This document shows positions 33,164 to 41,504 of a DNA stretch of 64,000 bases, in pieces. The translations under genes and the position numbers were made by a program. Every line of letters begins with the position of its first letter. The first letter of the stretch is position 1. The stretch spans positions 310,001-374,000 of the forward strand of contig NZ_SMAL01000002.1 of the NCBI RefSeq assembly GCF_004342165.1, given 5' to 3'. Origin of the DNA: Natranaerovirga pectinivora. Its GTDB lineage: Bacteria; Bacillota; Clostridia; Lachnospirales; DSM-24629. The notes under the pieces were generated by a model that saw only the letters and a list, made by a program, of their open reading frames with translations, made no database searches and had not been told where the DNA came from.

Positions 33164-35038
33164 ATGAGCGAATTTCTTAAAAAATTAAGTTTAAGTGATG
33201 ATGTAGCAACTATAGTAAACAGCAGTTCAAATGTAATTATACCTCAAAGTCGTCAACATCTTTTAGATCTAGCATTAGTTGGAGAGAAAGATGGGATTTT
33301 TGAAGTAGGTTATGACGTTCCTAATAAAGGGTATGTTCCAGAAGTAACAATTACAAAATGTAAAAATGGAGCAGTTGTTAATTACATTGATACTTATATG
33401 AGAAGAAGAGATCCTAACTGTATGTTAGTTGCAGATGCAAAAGAAACTGACAAAGAAAAATATGAAGAGAGATTTGGAGAAAGCTTCGATGCTCTTAGAC
33501 AAGATACAATTGAATGGTTTAAAGGACAAGAAATAATCTTAATGCCTTTTATGGCTGGAGATGAAAAATTAGGATATCCAGCAATTTTAGTTGCACCAGC
33601 AAATGCAGGATTTTTTGCAGCTGGGTTAGCAGACTTACAAGGATTTATTAAAGAAAGTGATATTACTGAAGGTTTCAAGCCTAGATCAGTTATTTACTTG
33701 GCTCCACCATATAGACATACACATTTTGATGGTAAACAAGTAGTAGTTCATAATAGATTAGACGATGTACATGAAGTATTCTCATTTAATCTTTATCCAG
33801 GACCAAGTGCTAAAAAAGGTATCTATGGCGTATTATTAAACTTAGGTGAATTAGAAGGATGGACAACAGTACATGCTTCTACAGTTAAAGTAACAACACC
33901 ATATGATAACACTGTAACAATTATGCACGAAGGCGCTAGTGGTGGCGGAAAAAGTGAAATGATTGAAGAAGCTCATAGACAATCAGATGGTAGAATTTTA
34001 TTTGGTACAAATCAAGTGACAGAAGAGTGTGTTTTTGTTGAATTAAAAGACACTTGTGAACTTAACCCTGTTACAGATGATATGGGATTATGCCATCCAG
34101 AATTACAAAAAGACAATAAAAAATTAGTAGTTAAAGATGCGGAAGCTGGTTGGTTCTTAAGATTTGACCACATTAAAAAATATGGTACTTCACCACACCA
34201 TGAAAAATTATGTATTCATCCACCAGAGCCATTAATCTTTATGAATATGGAAGCTTCTCCAGGGTCAACTTGCTTAATATGGGAACATATTATGGATGAG
34301 CCAGGAAAACCTTGCCCTAACCCACGTGTTATTATGCCAAGAAGCTTTGTTCCTGGTGTAGTAGCAGAAGAAGTTGAAGTTGATGTTAGAAGTTTTGGAT
34401 TTAGAGCACCAGTTTGTACAAAAGAAAATCCTACTTATGGTATTGTAGGAAGTATGCATGTTCTTCCTCCAGCACTTGCTTGGTTATGGCGTTTAGTAGC
34501 TCCAAGAGGGCATGCAAACCCAAGTATTGTTGATACAGAAGGAATGACTAGTGAAGGTGTTGGATCTTACTGGCCTTTTGCAACTGGAAAAATGGTTGAT
34601 CAAGCAAACCTTTTATTAGATCAAATTGTAAATACACCTAATACTAGATTTGTTCTTATGCCAAATCAACATATAGGAGCATACAAAGTTGGATTTAATC
34701 CACAATGGATTGGTAGAGAATTTTTAGCAAGAAGAGGAAGTGCTAAATTCAAACCAGAACAATTAACACCTGCAAGAGCAACTATCTTAGGATATGCTTT
34801 AAATAAATTAAAAGTTGACGGTGTAGATATTCCAAAAGGATTATTACAAACAAATCTTCAATTAGAAGTTGGAGAAGAAGGTTATGATGCAGGAGCAAAA
34901 ATATTAGTTGATTTCTTCAAAAAAGAACTTAAAAAATACTTATCACCAGATCTTAACCCATTAGGAAAAGAAATTATTGAATGTTGTTTAAATGATGGAA
35001 CAATTGAAGATTATTTAAAATTCATTCCAATGAAATAA
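33164..35038 (+). CDS. DUF4914 family protein, PEPCK-like nucleotide-binding fold
   Basis: 624 residues. The P-loop HEGASGGGKSEM near residue 262 is the phosphoenolpyruvate-carboxykinase variant, and a second half contains GSMHVLPPALAWLWR and EGVGSYWPFATGKM with RGHANPS between. The whole protein matches the uncharacterised DUF4914 family of anaerobic Firmicutes as I remember it. It lacks the clear PEPCK substrate signatures I would expect, so the reaction is unknown; a kinase or carboxykinase-like activity is inference. ATG 33164 is set by GGAGGG at 33151-33156. Codons are those of a well-expressed gene. The palindrome-rich leader suggests tight regulation. Confidence 0.82.
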   Translation: MSEFLKKLSLSDDVATIVNSSSNVIIPQSRQHLLDLALVGEKDGIFEVGYDVPNKGYVPEVTITKCKNGAVVNYIDTYMRRRDPNCMLVADAKETDKEKYEERFGESFDALRQDTIEWFKGQEIILMPFMAGDEKLGYPAILVAPANAGFFAAGLADLQGFIKESDITEGFKPRSVIYLAPPYRHTHFDGKQVVVHNRLDDVHEVFSFNLYPGPSAKKGIYGVLLNLGELEGWTTVHASTVKVTTPYDNTVTIMHEGASGGGKSEMIEEAHRQSDGRILFGTNQVTEECVFVELKDTCELNPVTDDMGLCHPELQKDNKKLVVKDAEAGWFLRFDHIKKYGTSPHHEKLCIHPPEPLIFMNMEASPGSTCLIWEHIMDEPGKPCPNPRVIMPRSFVPGVVAEEVEVDVRSFGFRAPVCTKENPTYGIVGSMHVLPPALAWLWRLVAPRGHANPSIVDTEGMTSEGVGSYWPFATGKMVDQANLLLDQIVNTPNTRFVLMPNQHIGAYKVGFNPQWIGREFLARRGSAKFKPEQLTPARATILGYALNKLKVDGVDIPKGLLQTNLQLEVGEEGYDAGAKILVDFFKKELKKYLSPDLNPLGKEIIECCLNDGTIEDYLKFIPMK

Positions 35039-35045
35039 TAGTAAT

Positions 35046-35076
35046 AAAAAGTCGTAGCTAAGAGCTACGGCTTTTT
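35046..35076 (+). terminator. Rho-independent terminator
   Basis: AAAAAGTCGTAGCT pairs with AGCTACGGCTTTTT (one G-T pair) eight bases past the DUF4914 stop. Confidence 0.9.
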
Positions 35077-35114
35077 ATATACTAGGAAACTGACAGTTTC
35101 CTAGTATATAAAAA
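35072..35114. repeat. Perfect 43-bp inverted repeat
   Basis: Arms 35072-35092 and 35094-35114 are 21-base exact complements around one base (core CTAGGAAACTG-A-CAGTTTCCTAG). Its first five T are also the tail of the preceding terminator. The AGGAAA...TTTCCT core resembles the hairpin at the start of repeat copies A (14335) and E (50243). Confidence 0.9.
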
Positions 35115-35117
35115 AAT

Positions 35118-35204
35118 TTGATTAAAGCTTAATGCCTATGAACAAATCCACTTCACTGAAGATGGTGTAATGGGTTATAGATGTGACGAAGTCACTTTAA
35201 TCAA
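35118..35204. repeat. Dispersed intergenic repeat, copy B
   Basis: Bounded by exact 10-base inverted ends TTGATTAAAG (35118-35127) and CTTTAATCAA (35195-35204). It contains AAAGCTTAATGC...GAACAAA, similar to copy A near 14363, and the hairpin GTGAC-GAA-GTCAC at 35183-35195 identical to copy A. Confidence 0.75.
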
Positions 35205-35233
35205 GAAAAAAAGAATAAGTTTGTAGAATTTAG

Positions 35234-35262
35234 TTGACAATAATATAGTAAAAAGATAAAAT
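35234..35262 (+). promoter_or_regulatory. Sigma-A promoter
   Basis: TTGACA (35234-35239), 17-base spacer, TAAAAT (35257-35262), 36 bases before the MFS start. Confidence 0.75.
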
Positions 35263-35297
35263 AAGAAAAAGTTTTTATGAAAGAGGTTAGGGTAAGT

Positions 35298-36491
35298 ATG
35301 AACAAAAGAAAATTAGTATATGTTCCAGTAGGGGTTGTAATGTTATTATGCTTAGGGACAGTGTACTCTTGGAGCGTATTTAGAACGCCATTAGAACAAT
35401 TATTTAATATTGATGCAACACAAAGTGGGTTACCCTATATGTTTTTCTTAGCATTTTATGCTCTATTAATGCCTATAACAGGAGGGTTTATAGAGAAGTA
35501 TGGACCTAAAATAATCGTTCTAGTAGGTGGTTTGTTTGTAGGTTTAGGTTGGGTAATTGCAGGTTTTACAACCAATATATACATATTTACCTTAGCGTAT
35601 GGTATTCTTGGAGGTAGTGGTGTAGGAATCGTTTATGGGGTTCCTTTGAGCGTTGTTACCAAATGGTTTCCTGAGAAAAAAGGCTTCCTTGTAGGTATTA
35701 TTTTACTCGGTTTTGGTTTATCTCCGTTTATAACGGCACCATTAGCATTACATCTTATAGAAGTTTATGGCGTTATGAATGCATTTAAAATATTAGGATT
35801 AGCATTTTTAATTATTGTACCTCTCCTTGGTTTGTTTTTAGAATTTCCTCCTAAGGCGGAGATGACAAAGACAACAGTTATCAAAAGAGGAGAAATTCTT
35901 ATAGAATTAATTAAAAGTAAAAACTTTATAGGATTATGTATTTGTTTTATGTTTGGAACATTGGTAGGGCTGATGATGATTGGGATTACTAGTCCAGTTG
36001 GAAGGGAAATCATAAATTTATCTCCTGAAAGAAGTGCCATGTTTGTATCAATTTTTTCTATATTTAACGGCATTGGAAGACCTCTTTTTGGATCACTAAC
36101 TGATAAATATGGACCTAAGAAAGCAGCCATTACGTCATATACACTTATTATGATAGCTTCTATATTAATGATATTTGCAACAGAAGGTTCAATTGTAATT
36201 TTTGTTATTGCATTTTCATTATATTTTATGAATTTAGGAGGTTGGTTAGCAATAGCACCAACATCTACAGCTATATACTTTGGACAAACTAATTATAGTC
36301 AAAATTATGGTTATGTATTTACATTTTATGGTATTGGAGCTGTAATAGGAACTTTATTGTCTGGTGAGATAAGAAGTATTTTTGGGACCTATAGTTATGT
36401 TTTTCCTATTATAGTAGTGGTAGCTCTTTTAGGAATTATAACTTCCCTAATTTTTTTCAAAGATGAAAAAGACACTATAATAGTGGAATAG
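35298..36491 (+). CDS. MFS transporter, OFA (oxalate/formate antiporter) family
   Basis: 397 residues with 12 helices. The first helix LCLGTVYSWSVFRTPLEQLF and the A-like loop FSIFNGIGRPLFGSLTDKYGPKKA, plus GGFIEKYGPKIIVLVGG, are OFA-family signatures. Members exchange oxalate, formate or other small organic acids; the substrate is not decided here. Several Met codons are possible: ATG 35298 has TAGGG/AGAGGT upstream, while ATG 35277 lacks a good site. Preceded by a consensus promoter and followed by a terminator. Confidence 0.9.
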   Translation: MNKRKLVYVPVGVVMLLCLGTVYSWSVFRTPLEQLFNIDATQSGLPYMFFLAFYALLMPITGGFIEKYGPKIIVLVGGLFVGLGWVIAGFTTNIYIFTLAYGILGGSGVGIVYGVPLSVVTKWFPEKKGFLVGIILLGFGLSPFITAPLALHLIEVYGVMNAFKILGLAFLIIVPLLGLFLEFPPKAEMTKTTVIKRGEILIELIKSKNFIGLCICFMFGTLVGLMMIGITSPVGREIINLSPERSAMFVSIFSIFNGIGRPLFGSLTDKYGPKKAAITSYTLIMIASILMIFATEGSIVIFVIAFSLYFMNLGGWLAIAPTSTAIYFGQTNYSQNYGYVFTFYGIGAVIGTLLSGEIRSIFGTYSYVFPIIVVVALLGIITSLIFFKDEKDTIIVE

Positions 36492-36495
36492 TATC

Positions 36496-36533
36496 AAAAA
36501 AAAACTATAGCTTTTTGGAGCTATAGTTTTTTT
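36496..36533 (+). terminator. Rho-independent terminator
   Basis: AAAACTATAGCT and AGCTATAGTTTT arms with a long T tail after the MFS gene. Confidence 0.9.
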
Positions 36534-36731
36534 ATATTATTTTGGAGTCCTACTATAATCACCTCTATAAAAGTTAAAATAAATGCAGAGGCATTATTGA
36601 GATAAATTTTTAATAATAGGCCTTATCTATGAATATAACTGTATAAATAGAAGATAGAGTTGGCTAAATATAAGCACATTTCACTTGGAAAAATCATATT
36701 TATAAATTAGAGTAGAAAAGGAGTGTGTAAT

Positions 36732-38027
36732 GTGGTGCATAAAAAATATGATAAAAATTATTACGATTACTATTATTATCAAAAAGATCTAGATGAGAAA
36801 AGATATCCAGTTTATTATATGAGCAATTATGATTATGAAAATAGTGATACAGATAGAGATAATGATCTTCTTGAACCAAGAGATCCATTATCTCCACCAC
36901 CAATACATGAAAGACCATTAGATGAGCCGAATCAAAGACTAATGAACCAAAGACCTATAGGACAACAACCACCAATGGGGAGTCCTCAGATAGATCAACC
37001 ACCAATTGGTAGACCACAGGTAGGCCAGCCTCAAGTAGATCAACCTCCAGTAGGTCAACCACCTTTTGCACAACCACCAGTGGATGAACCAATAATATTA
37101 CAGCCACCGGTAAACGGAGTGCCAGGAGTACAGCCAGGAGTGCAACCACCAGTAAATGGCGTGCCAGGAGTACAGCCAGGAGTGCAACCACCAGTAAATG
37201 GCGTGCCAGGAGTACAGCCAGGGGTGCAACCACCAGTAAATGGCGTACCAGGAGTACAGCCAGGAGTGCAACCGCCAGTAAATGGCGTACCAGGAGTACA
37301 GCCAGGGGTGCAACCACCAGTAAATGGCGTACCAGGAGTACAGCCAGGAGTGCAACCACCGGTAAATGGAAGACCTGGCGTATTTCCACCTATTGATCTA
37401 ACGCCGCCAGACCCACGACAGATTGATCAACCACCTATCAATATAGCTCCAGAGATGAGACCTGGATATCCTACACCAATTCGACCCATTTATAATCATA
37501 TGGAAGACGAATTCTTTTATAGAGAAGATGATTATTATATGATGGACGATGAAAGATTTGATAATCCAATGAACCAACCACCTATGATTACCCCAAATAT
37601 GGAAATGAGACAGTATAGAACATTAGATGAAGCATTAGATTTAATGAGAGAAGCCATATTGTTAGAAAGAGATAAAGAGCTTTTATATAATTTCTTATTA
37701 AGAGAATCCCCAGATGAAGCACAAAGAGATCTTATTCTAGATATTAGAAATGATGAAATTAAGCATATAGAGATGTTTAAAAGTATTTATTCAGAATTTA
37801 CAGGTGAAACTATTGAAGTGCCAGAAGTGTTGGATTTCGTAGAACCTTTAACCTTCCTTGAAGGCATACAAATTGCTTTACTAGATGAATTAGAATCTTT
37901 AGAACAATATCGTGATATTAGAGCAGGCTTAGATGATAGATATCATAGGGATATTTTATTTGAGATAATTACAGATGAACTAGAGCATGCTGATAAATTA
38001 AATTATTTAATTATTTTAAATAGATAG
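36732..38027 (+). CDS. Proline-rich repeat protein with C-terminal ferritin-like domain
   Basis: About 431 residues in three parts: a Tyr/Asp-rich head (KNYYDYYYYQKD), a long Pro/Gln/Val region with six exact PPVNGVPGVQPGVQ units, and a C-terminal ferritin-like four-helix domain of about 150 residues with metal-type motifs (LLERDKELLYNF, NDEIKHIEMF, LDELESLEQYRD, TDELEHADKL). The last part resembles rubrerythrin and CotJC-type di-metal folds. Tyr-rich and Pro-rich repeats and closeness to cotJABC suggest a spore surface or coat role; this is inference. AAGGAG at 36717-36722 favours GTG 36732 or 36735. Confidence 0.82.
   Translation: MVHKKYDKNYYDYYYYQKDLDEKRYPVYYMSNYDYENSDTDRDNDLLEPRDPLSPPPIHERPLDEPNQRLMNQRPIGQQPPMGSPQIDQPPIGRPQVGQPQVDQPPVGQPPFAQPPVDEPIILQPPVNGVPGVQPGVQPPVNGVPGVQPGVQPPVNGVPGVQPGVQPPVNGVPGVQPGVQPPVNGVPGVQPGVQPPVNGVPGVQPGVQPPVNGRPGVFPPIDLTPPDPRQIDQPPINIAPEMRPGYPTPIRPIYNHMEDEFFYREDDYYMMDDERFDNPMNQPPMITPNMEMRQYRTLDEALDLMREAILLERDKELLYNFLLRESPDEAQRDLILDIRNDEIKHIEMFKSIYSEFTGETIEVPEVLDFVEPLTFLEGIQIALLDELESLEQYRDIRAGLDDRYHRDILFEIITDELEHADKLNYLIILNR
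37104..37355 (+). repeat. Six 42-bp coding tandem repeats
   Basis: Each unit encodes PPVNGVPGVQPGVQ. The units differ only by a few synonymous changes (GGCGTG/GGCGTA, GGAGTG/GGGGTG), showing recent expansion with selection on the protein. A degenerate seventh unit (PPVNGRPGVFPP) follows to about 37391. Confidence 0.95.
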
Positions 38028-38031
38028 AATT

Positions 38032-38062
38032 AAAAAAATCCCTTTAATTAGGGATTTTTTTT
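38032..38062. terminator. Bidirectional terminator
   Basis: AAAAAAATCCCT pairs with AGGGATTTTTTT between the ferritin-like gene and the convergent aminotransferase gene. Confidence 0.9.
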
Positions 38063-39375
38063 GTGTATTTTTTTATATACGTTTCTTTGTTAGATACAAT
38101 TTCTTGTAACGCATTAATAAGTGTATCAACTTCCGTAATAGTATTATAGAATCCAAAGCTGATTCGCACTAAACCAGGATGTGGACTATTGGGATACCTT
38201 ATACTATACATAAGTTGTTCAGGTGGAATTGCTAAAAGTTTTTGAACATAGGGTTGAGCACAAAAACAACCACTTCTTACGGCAATGCCTGCCTCATTAG
38301 AAAGGGCTTCTGCCACAATATTGTGATGAACATTGTTTATATTAAAAGGAATTATACCAACACGATGAAAGCTACTATCTTGATTCCCGTAGAGAGTTAC
38401 TTCAGGAATTTCTTTTAACCGTATTAATGTATAATTGGTTAGGCTTTTTTCATGTTGAAGTATTTTTGAAAGTGACATCCTTTGTAATGTTTTTATGGCA
38501 GCTTCTAGGGCAATTACTCCCATTATGTTTGGACTACCTGCTTCTTCTTTGTTAGGAGGATCATCCCATACGACGGTATTTTTCGTTACAACTTTTACAG
38601 TGCCGCCACCTACAATTTCTGGGACACCAATTTTGAAAAATGACTTTGGTCCTATAAGCACGCCAGTACCAAAGGGGGCATACATTTTATGAGCAGAAAA
38701 AACTAAGAAATCAATATGTTCTAAAGGATTATCTTTTCGTATATTTATAGGCATATGCGGTACCAGTTGAGCACCATCGACTGCAAGTTTTGCGCCGTAT
38801 TTATGAACAATCTTTGCTATGTCATAAATGGGATTAATATAGCCAGTCACATTAGATGCCCCTGTAACGGTAACTAATTTCACTCTGCCGTTATATCTAA
38901 GTAATTTACATTCAAGATCATCAATATCTAGTGCCCCATTTTCATCAGTTTCAATAAAATCCGTTAAGTATTTATTTCTCCAAGGTAGATCATTTGAATG
39001 ATGTTCCATGGAAGAAGATAAGACAACGCCAGTACCTATTGTTTCAAACAAACGAAATGATAATTTGTTTATAGCTTCAGTTGCATTTTTTACAAATATA
39101 ACAGTATCATCTAGTAAATTGGCACCAACAAAAGCTGCTATAGTTTCTCGGGCACTATCATAAACTGATGAAGACAATTTTGATTTAAAGCCTGTACCTC
39201 TGTGTATGGAAGAGTACCAAGGTGAAAAATTGTTAATAGCGTCTAGTACAGGTTTTATGGGAGGGGTAGTAGCAGCATTATCAAAATTAATGCTTTGAGT
39301 ATATCCCCCATTTTCAATAGGCACTTTAGTATCGATACCTATAATAATATCACGAAAATTATCAAAACTTTTCAT
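38044..39375 (-). CDS. Cysteine desulfurase-like class V aminotransferase
   Basis: 443 residues, PLP enzyme. The Lys that holds PLP is in VFSAHKMYAPFGTGVL; upstream are SSSMEHHSNDLPWR and DGAQLVPHM; the loop with the active Cys is AVRSGCFCAQPYV. This is the SufS/CsdA-like arrangement, but the protein is about 40 residues longer and no suf or isc genes are nearby, so a desulfurase or a selenocysteine lyase-like role elsewhere is possible. Its 3' end overlaps the shared terminator. GGTGG precedes ATG at 39375. Confidence 0.85.
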   Translation of the reverse strand: MKSFDNFRDIIIGIDTKVPIENGGYTQSINFDNAATTPPIKPVLDAINNFSPWYSSIHRGTGFKSKLSSSVYDSARETIAAFVGANLLDDTVIFVKNATEAINKLSFRLFETIGTGVVLSSSMEHHSNDLPWRNKYLTDFIETDENGALDIDDLECKLLRYNGRVKLVTVTGASNVTGYINPIYDIAKIVHKYGAKLAVDGAQLVPHMPINIRKDNPLEHIDFLVFSAHKMYAPFGTGVLIGPKSFFKIGVPEIVGGGTVKVVTKNTVVWDDPPNKEEAGSPNIMGVIALEAAIKTLQRMSLSKILQHEKSLTNYTLIRLKEIPEVTLYGNQDSSFHRVGIIPFNINNVHHNIVAEALSNEAGIAVRSGCFCAQPYVQKLLAIPPEQLMYSIRYPNSPHPGLVRISFGFYNTITEVDTLINALQEIVSNKETYIKKYTKKIPN

Positions 39376-39562
39376 TTGCTTACCACCATAATGTTTTTAT
39401 ATATTATATGAGAGGACAAATATACTTTGAAAGTTGTTCAATAAATAATTCCGTTGCAGATGGAAACAATTAATGGTAAGATAAAAAAGTAAATTATGTA
39501 AGTAAGAATGGTTATTATATAATAGAATTTTAGACATTATAAAACATAAAAGGAGGCATAGA

Positions 39563-40201
39563 ATGAAGAAACTATTAGTTATAATCTTGGTAATAATCCT
39601 TACAGGTTGTACCTCAAGCAATTTAACGGAAAATGCATATGTTGAGATAGGTGAAACCATTGCTCAATTGCTTAATAAACATAATGGAAATGAAATGATA
39701 AATATAAATAATACCATTAATGACCAGTTAAGTAGTGAAGATATAGTTCATATCAGTTCCAATAATGAAGTAGTAGATAATCTAGTTGACAATTATATTA
39801 ATGAAACAAATATAAAAATAGACTATTTAGGAATGAATAAGCTAGAAAGGCTTAAAGAACAAACAGAGTATGATATCTATTTATACTTAGATGCTTTTAA
39901 TGATATGTACCTAATTTCTATTGAATTAAACATACAGAATCTTCAACAACACTCTATACTTATTAATGAGTACTTTAGATCATCAAGTGTTAAATTACTT
40001 ATAGATAATAACTATCTTTATACGCCAATGCAAACTTTACTTCATTCGGATTTTACAAGTAGTCAAAAAGTATTAGATGGAAATGATGAAGTAAATGGAT
40101 TTGTAGTTTTTCACGTTCCTAAAGAGGTTATTGATGGGAGTGGAAATATTCAATTATTATTAACAGATGATGAAAATGTAAAATATTTTGATGTGAATTA
40201 A
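39563..40201 (+). CDS. Hypothetical lipoprotein
   Basis: 212 residues with a lipoprotein signal MKKLLVIILVIILTGC (Cys 16). The mature part is acidic, beta-rich and without a motif I recognise; it may form one Ig-like or DUF4352-type sandwich (YDIYLYLDAFNDMYLISIE, then NGFVVFHVPKEV and IQLLLTDDE). AAAGGAGG at 39549-39556. Located between the desulfurase-like gene (divergent) and the convergent cotJ operon. Surface exposed by inference. Confidence 0.75.
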   Translation: MKKLLVIILVIILTGCTSSNLTENAYVEIGETIAQLLNKHNGNEMININNTINDQLSSEDIVHISSNNEVVDNLVDNYINETNIKIDYLGMNKLERLKEQTEYDIYLYLDAFNDMYLISIELNIQNLQQHSILINEYFRSSSVKLLIDNNYLYTPMQTLLHSDFTSSQKVLDGNDEVNGFVVFHVPKEVIDGSGNIQLLLTDDENVKYFDVN

Positions 40202-40205
40202 ATAA

Positions 40206-40241
40206 GACCCGTATGCACTTTAAGTGCTACGGGTCGTTCTT
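40206..40241 (+). terminator. Rho-independent terminator
   Basis: GACCCGTA-GCACT arm pairs with AGTGC-TACGGGTC; GTTCTT follows. Follows the lipoprotein gene. Confidence 0.8.
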
Positions 40242-40273
40242 GAATTTGGCAATTATCTATAAATAAAACTAAC

Positions 40274-40311
40274 TAAAGCACAAGAATTAACTTGCAAAGT
40301 GTCACTTTACT
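40274..40311. repeat. Dispersed intergenic repeat, partial copy C
   Basis: CTAAAGCACAAGAATTAACT...AAAGTGTCACTTT resembles the AAAGC...ACAAGAAC...GTGAC...GTCACTTT frame of copy A, but the hairpin is reduced to AAAGTG-T-CACTTT. Downstream of convergent genes like the other copies. Assignment is tentative. Confidence 0.4.
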
Positions 40312-40884
40312 TTAAAATACTTTTCGGTGATCACAATAGAATTGAACATCATCTAAAGCTTCACCAAATCTTTGGAAATGGATAACTTCTCGTTGATGTA
40401 AGAATCTAAGAGGTTCAATTACATCTATATCGTCTGTTAAATTAATAAGACGTTCATAAGCTGCTCTCGCTTTTTGTTCTGCAGCCATATCTTCGTGTAA
40501 ATCAGCTATAGGATCTCCAACAGCTTGGAAATATGCTGCAGTAAAAGGGTTTCCTGCAGGGTCAGCAGGGTAAACGGCTTCCCCGCGAACAGCGTAATAA
40601 TCACCTAAGCCAGCTTTAGCCATTTCGTCTGGTGTTGCATCTTGAATTAATTGATATACCATTGTTGAAATCATTTCAACATGTGCCAATTCTTCAGTAC
40701 CAATATCCGTAAGCAATGCTTTAGCTTTATCTGTTGGCATAGTATACCTTTGAGTTAAGTATCTAAGAGCAGCTGCTAATTCCCCGTCAGGACCACCATA
40801 CTGAGTCAATATATAATTCGCCATTCGTAGATCCTTTTTCTTTATATTAACAGGAAACTCTAGTTTTTTTTCATAAATCCACAT
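40312..40884 (-). CDS. cotJC: Spore coat protein CotJC (manganese catalase-like)
   Basis: 190 residues, ferritin-like manganese-catalase fold. Metal ligands are visible: GELAAALRYL, TEELAHVEMISTM, AEQKARAAYERL and QREVIHFQRFGEAL. Starts MWIYEKKLEFPVNIKKKD as in other CotJC proteins. It is part of the inner spore coat and may remove peroxide. Third gene of the cotJA-cotJB-cotJC operon; GGAGGT precedes its ATG. Confidence 0.96.
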   Translation of the reverse strand: MWIYEKKLEFPVNIKKKDLRMANYILTQYGGPDGELAAALRYLTQRYTMPTDKAKALLTDIGTEELAHVEMISTMVYQLIQDATPDEMAKAGLGDYYAVRGEAVYPADPAGNPFTAAYFQAVGDPIADLHEDMAAEQKARAAYERLINLTDDIDVIEPLRFLHQREVIHFQRFGEALDDVQFYCDHRKVF

Positions 40885-40908
40885 ATCATAACCTCCACAT
40901 TTATTTAA

Positions 40909-41160
40909 CTAACACTTGTTTTCCCAAGGCCAAGGTCCGTCTACCCATGCAAAAGGAAATTGACTTGGGCTTTCAGCGAAATTCGTTAAAGGACCATAAT
41001 GCATTTCATACATTCTTTTCTTTTTATTTAATTCTTTGCTAATCATATTGTAATCCATTAAAGCTCTTTCGCAATCTGGATGAGTATCTAGATAGAGATT
41101 TAACTCAATCCCAGCGAATTCTAACTCTTGGATTTCTCTTAATAATAAATGCTTATTCAT
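40909..41160 (-). CDS. cotJB: Spore coat protein CotJB
   Basis: 83 residues, normal length. Family features: LLREIQELEFAGIELNLYLD, HPDCERALMDYN and the ending WVDGPWPWENKC. Small coat component made in the mother cell. GGAGGT at 41170 region precedes ATG; 16 bases separate it from cotJA, 24 from cotJC. Confidence 0.95.
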   Translation of the reverse strand: MNKHLLLREIQELEFAGIELNLYLDTHPDCERALMDYNMISKELNKKKRMYEMHYGPLTNFAESPSQFPFAWVDGPWPWENKC

Positions 41161-41176
41161 TTACAGTTAACCTCCA

Positions 41177-41371
41177 TTATCTTCTAATTTTCTTAGGATG
41201 AGGAACATAAGGTTCATAAAGGTTCGGCCAGATACTTCCCCGTTTAAAACCTTCTTTTAATGGCACAAGACCTACATAAGGTTGAACTTTAACAAAAGCT
41301 TTGGCTAATGGAAGATCAGGAATTGGTTTCCCACAAGTTTCTTCAATACATTTAGTTGGATAATGTCTCAT
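41177..41371 (-). CDS. cotJA: Spore coat protein CotJA
   Basis: 64 residues. PLAKAFVKVQPYVGLVPLKE and FKRGSIWPNLYEPY are the CotJA core. First gene of the operon. Upstream, on the minus strand, GCATATTTTATTA at about 41398-41410 resembles a mother-cell sigma -10 (CATAnnnTA) but I could not fix a matching -35, so the promoter stays tentative. Function in the coat is known only as a structural component needed with CotJC. Confidence 0.93.
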   Translation of the reverse strand: MRHYPTKCIEETCGKPIPDLPLAKAFVKVQPYVGLVPLKEGFKRGSIWPNLYEPYVPHPKKIRR

Positions 41372-41504
41372 ACAAAATCTCCTTATCGCTTTTTATTAAT
41401 AAAATATGCAAGTAAATAAAGAATGTGTTTGTCTTGAAAATAAAGCACTATTTATATTAAATAACATATTTATAAATAAGGAGTGAAATGTGGGAGTGTA
41501 ATGA

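Noticed and set aside
36955..37389. Long minus-strand open frames through the proline-repeat gene
   Set aside because: They are by-products of the 42-base repeat in the coding strand; no ribosome site, low complexity (LLAV or SWYAIYW repeats).
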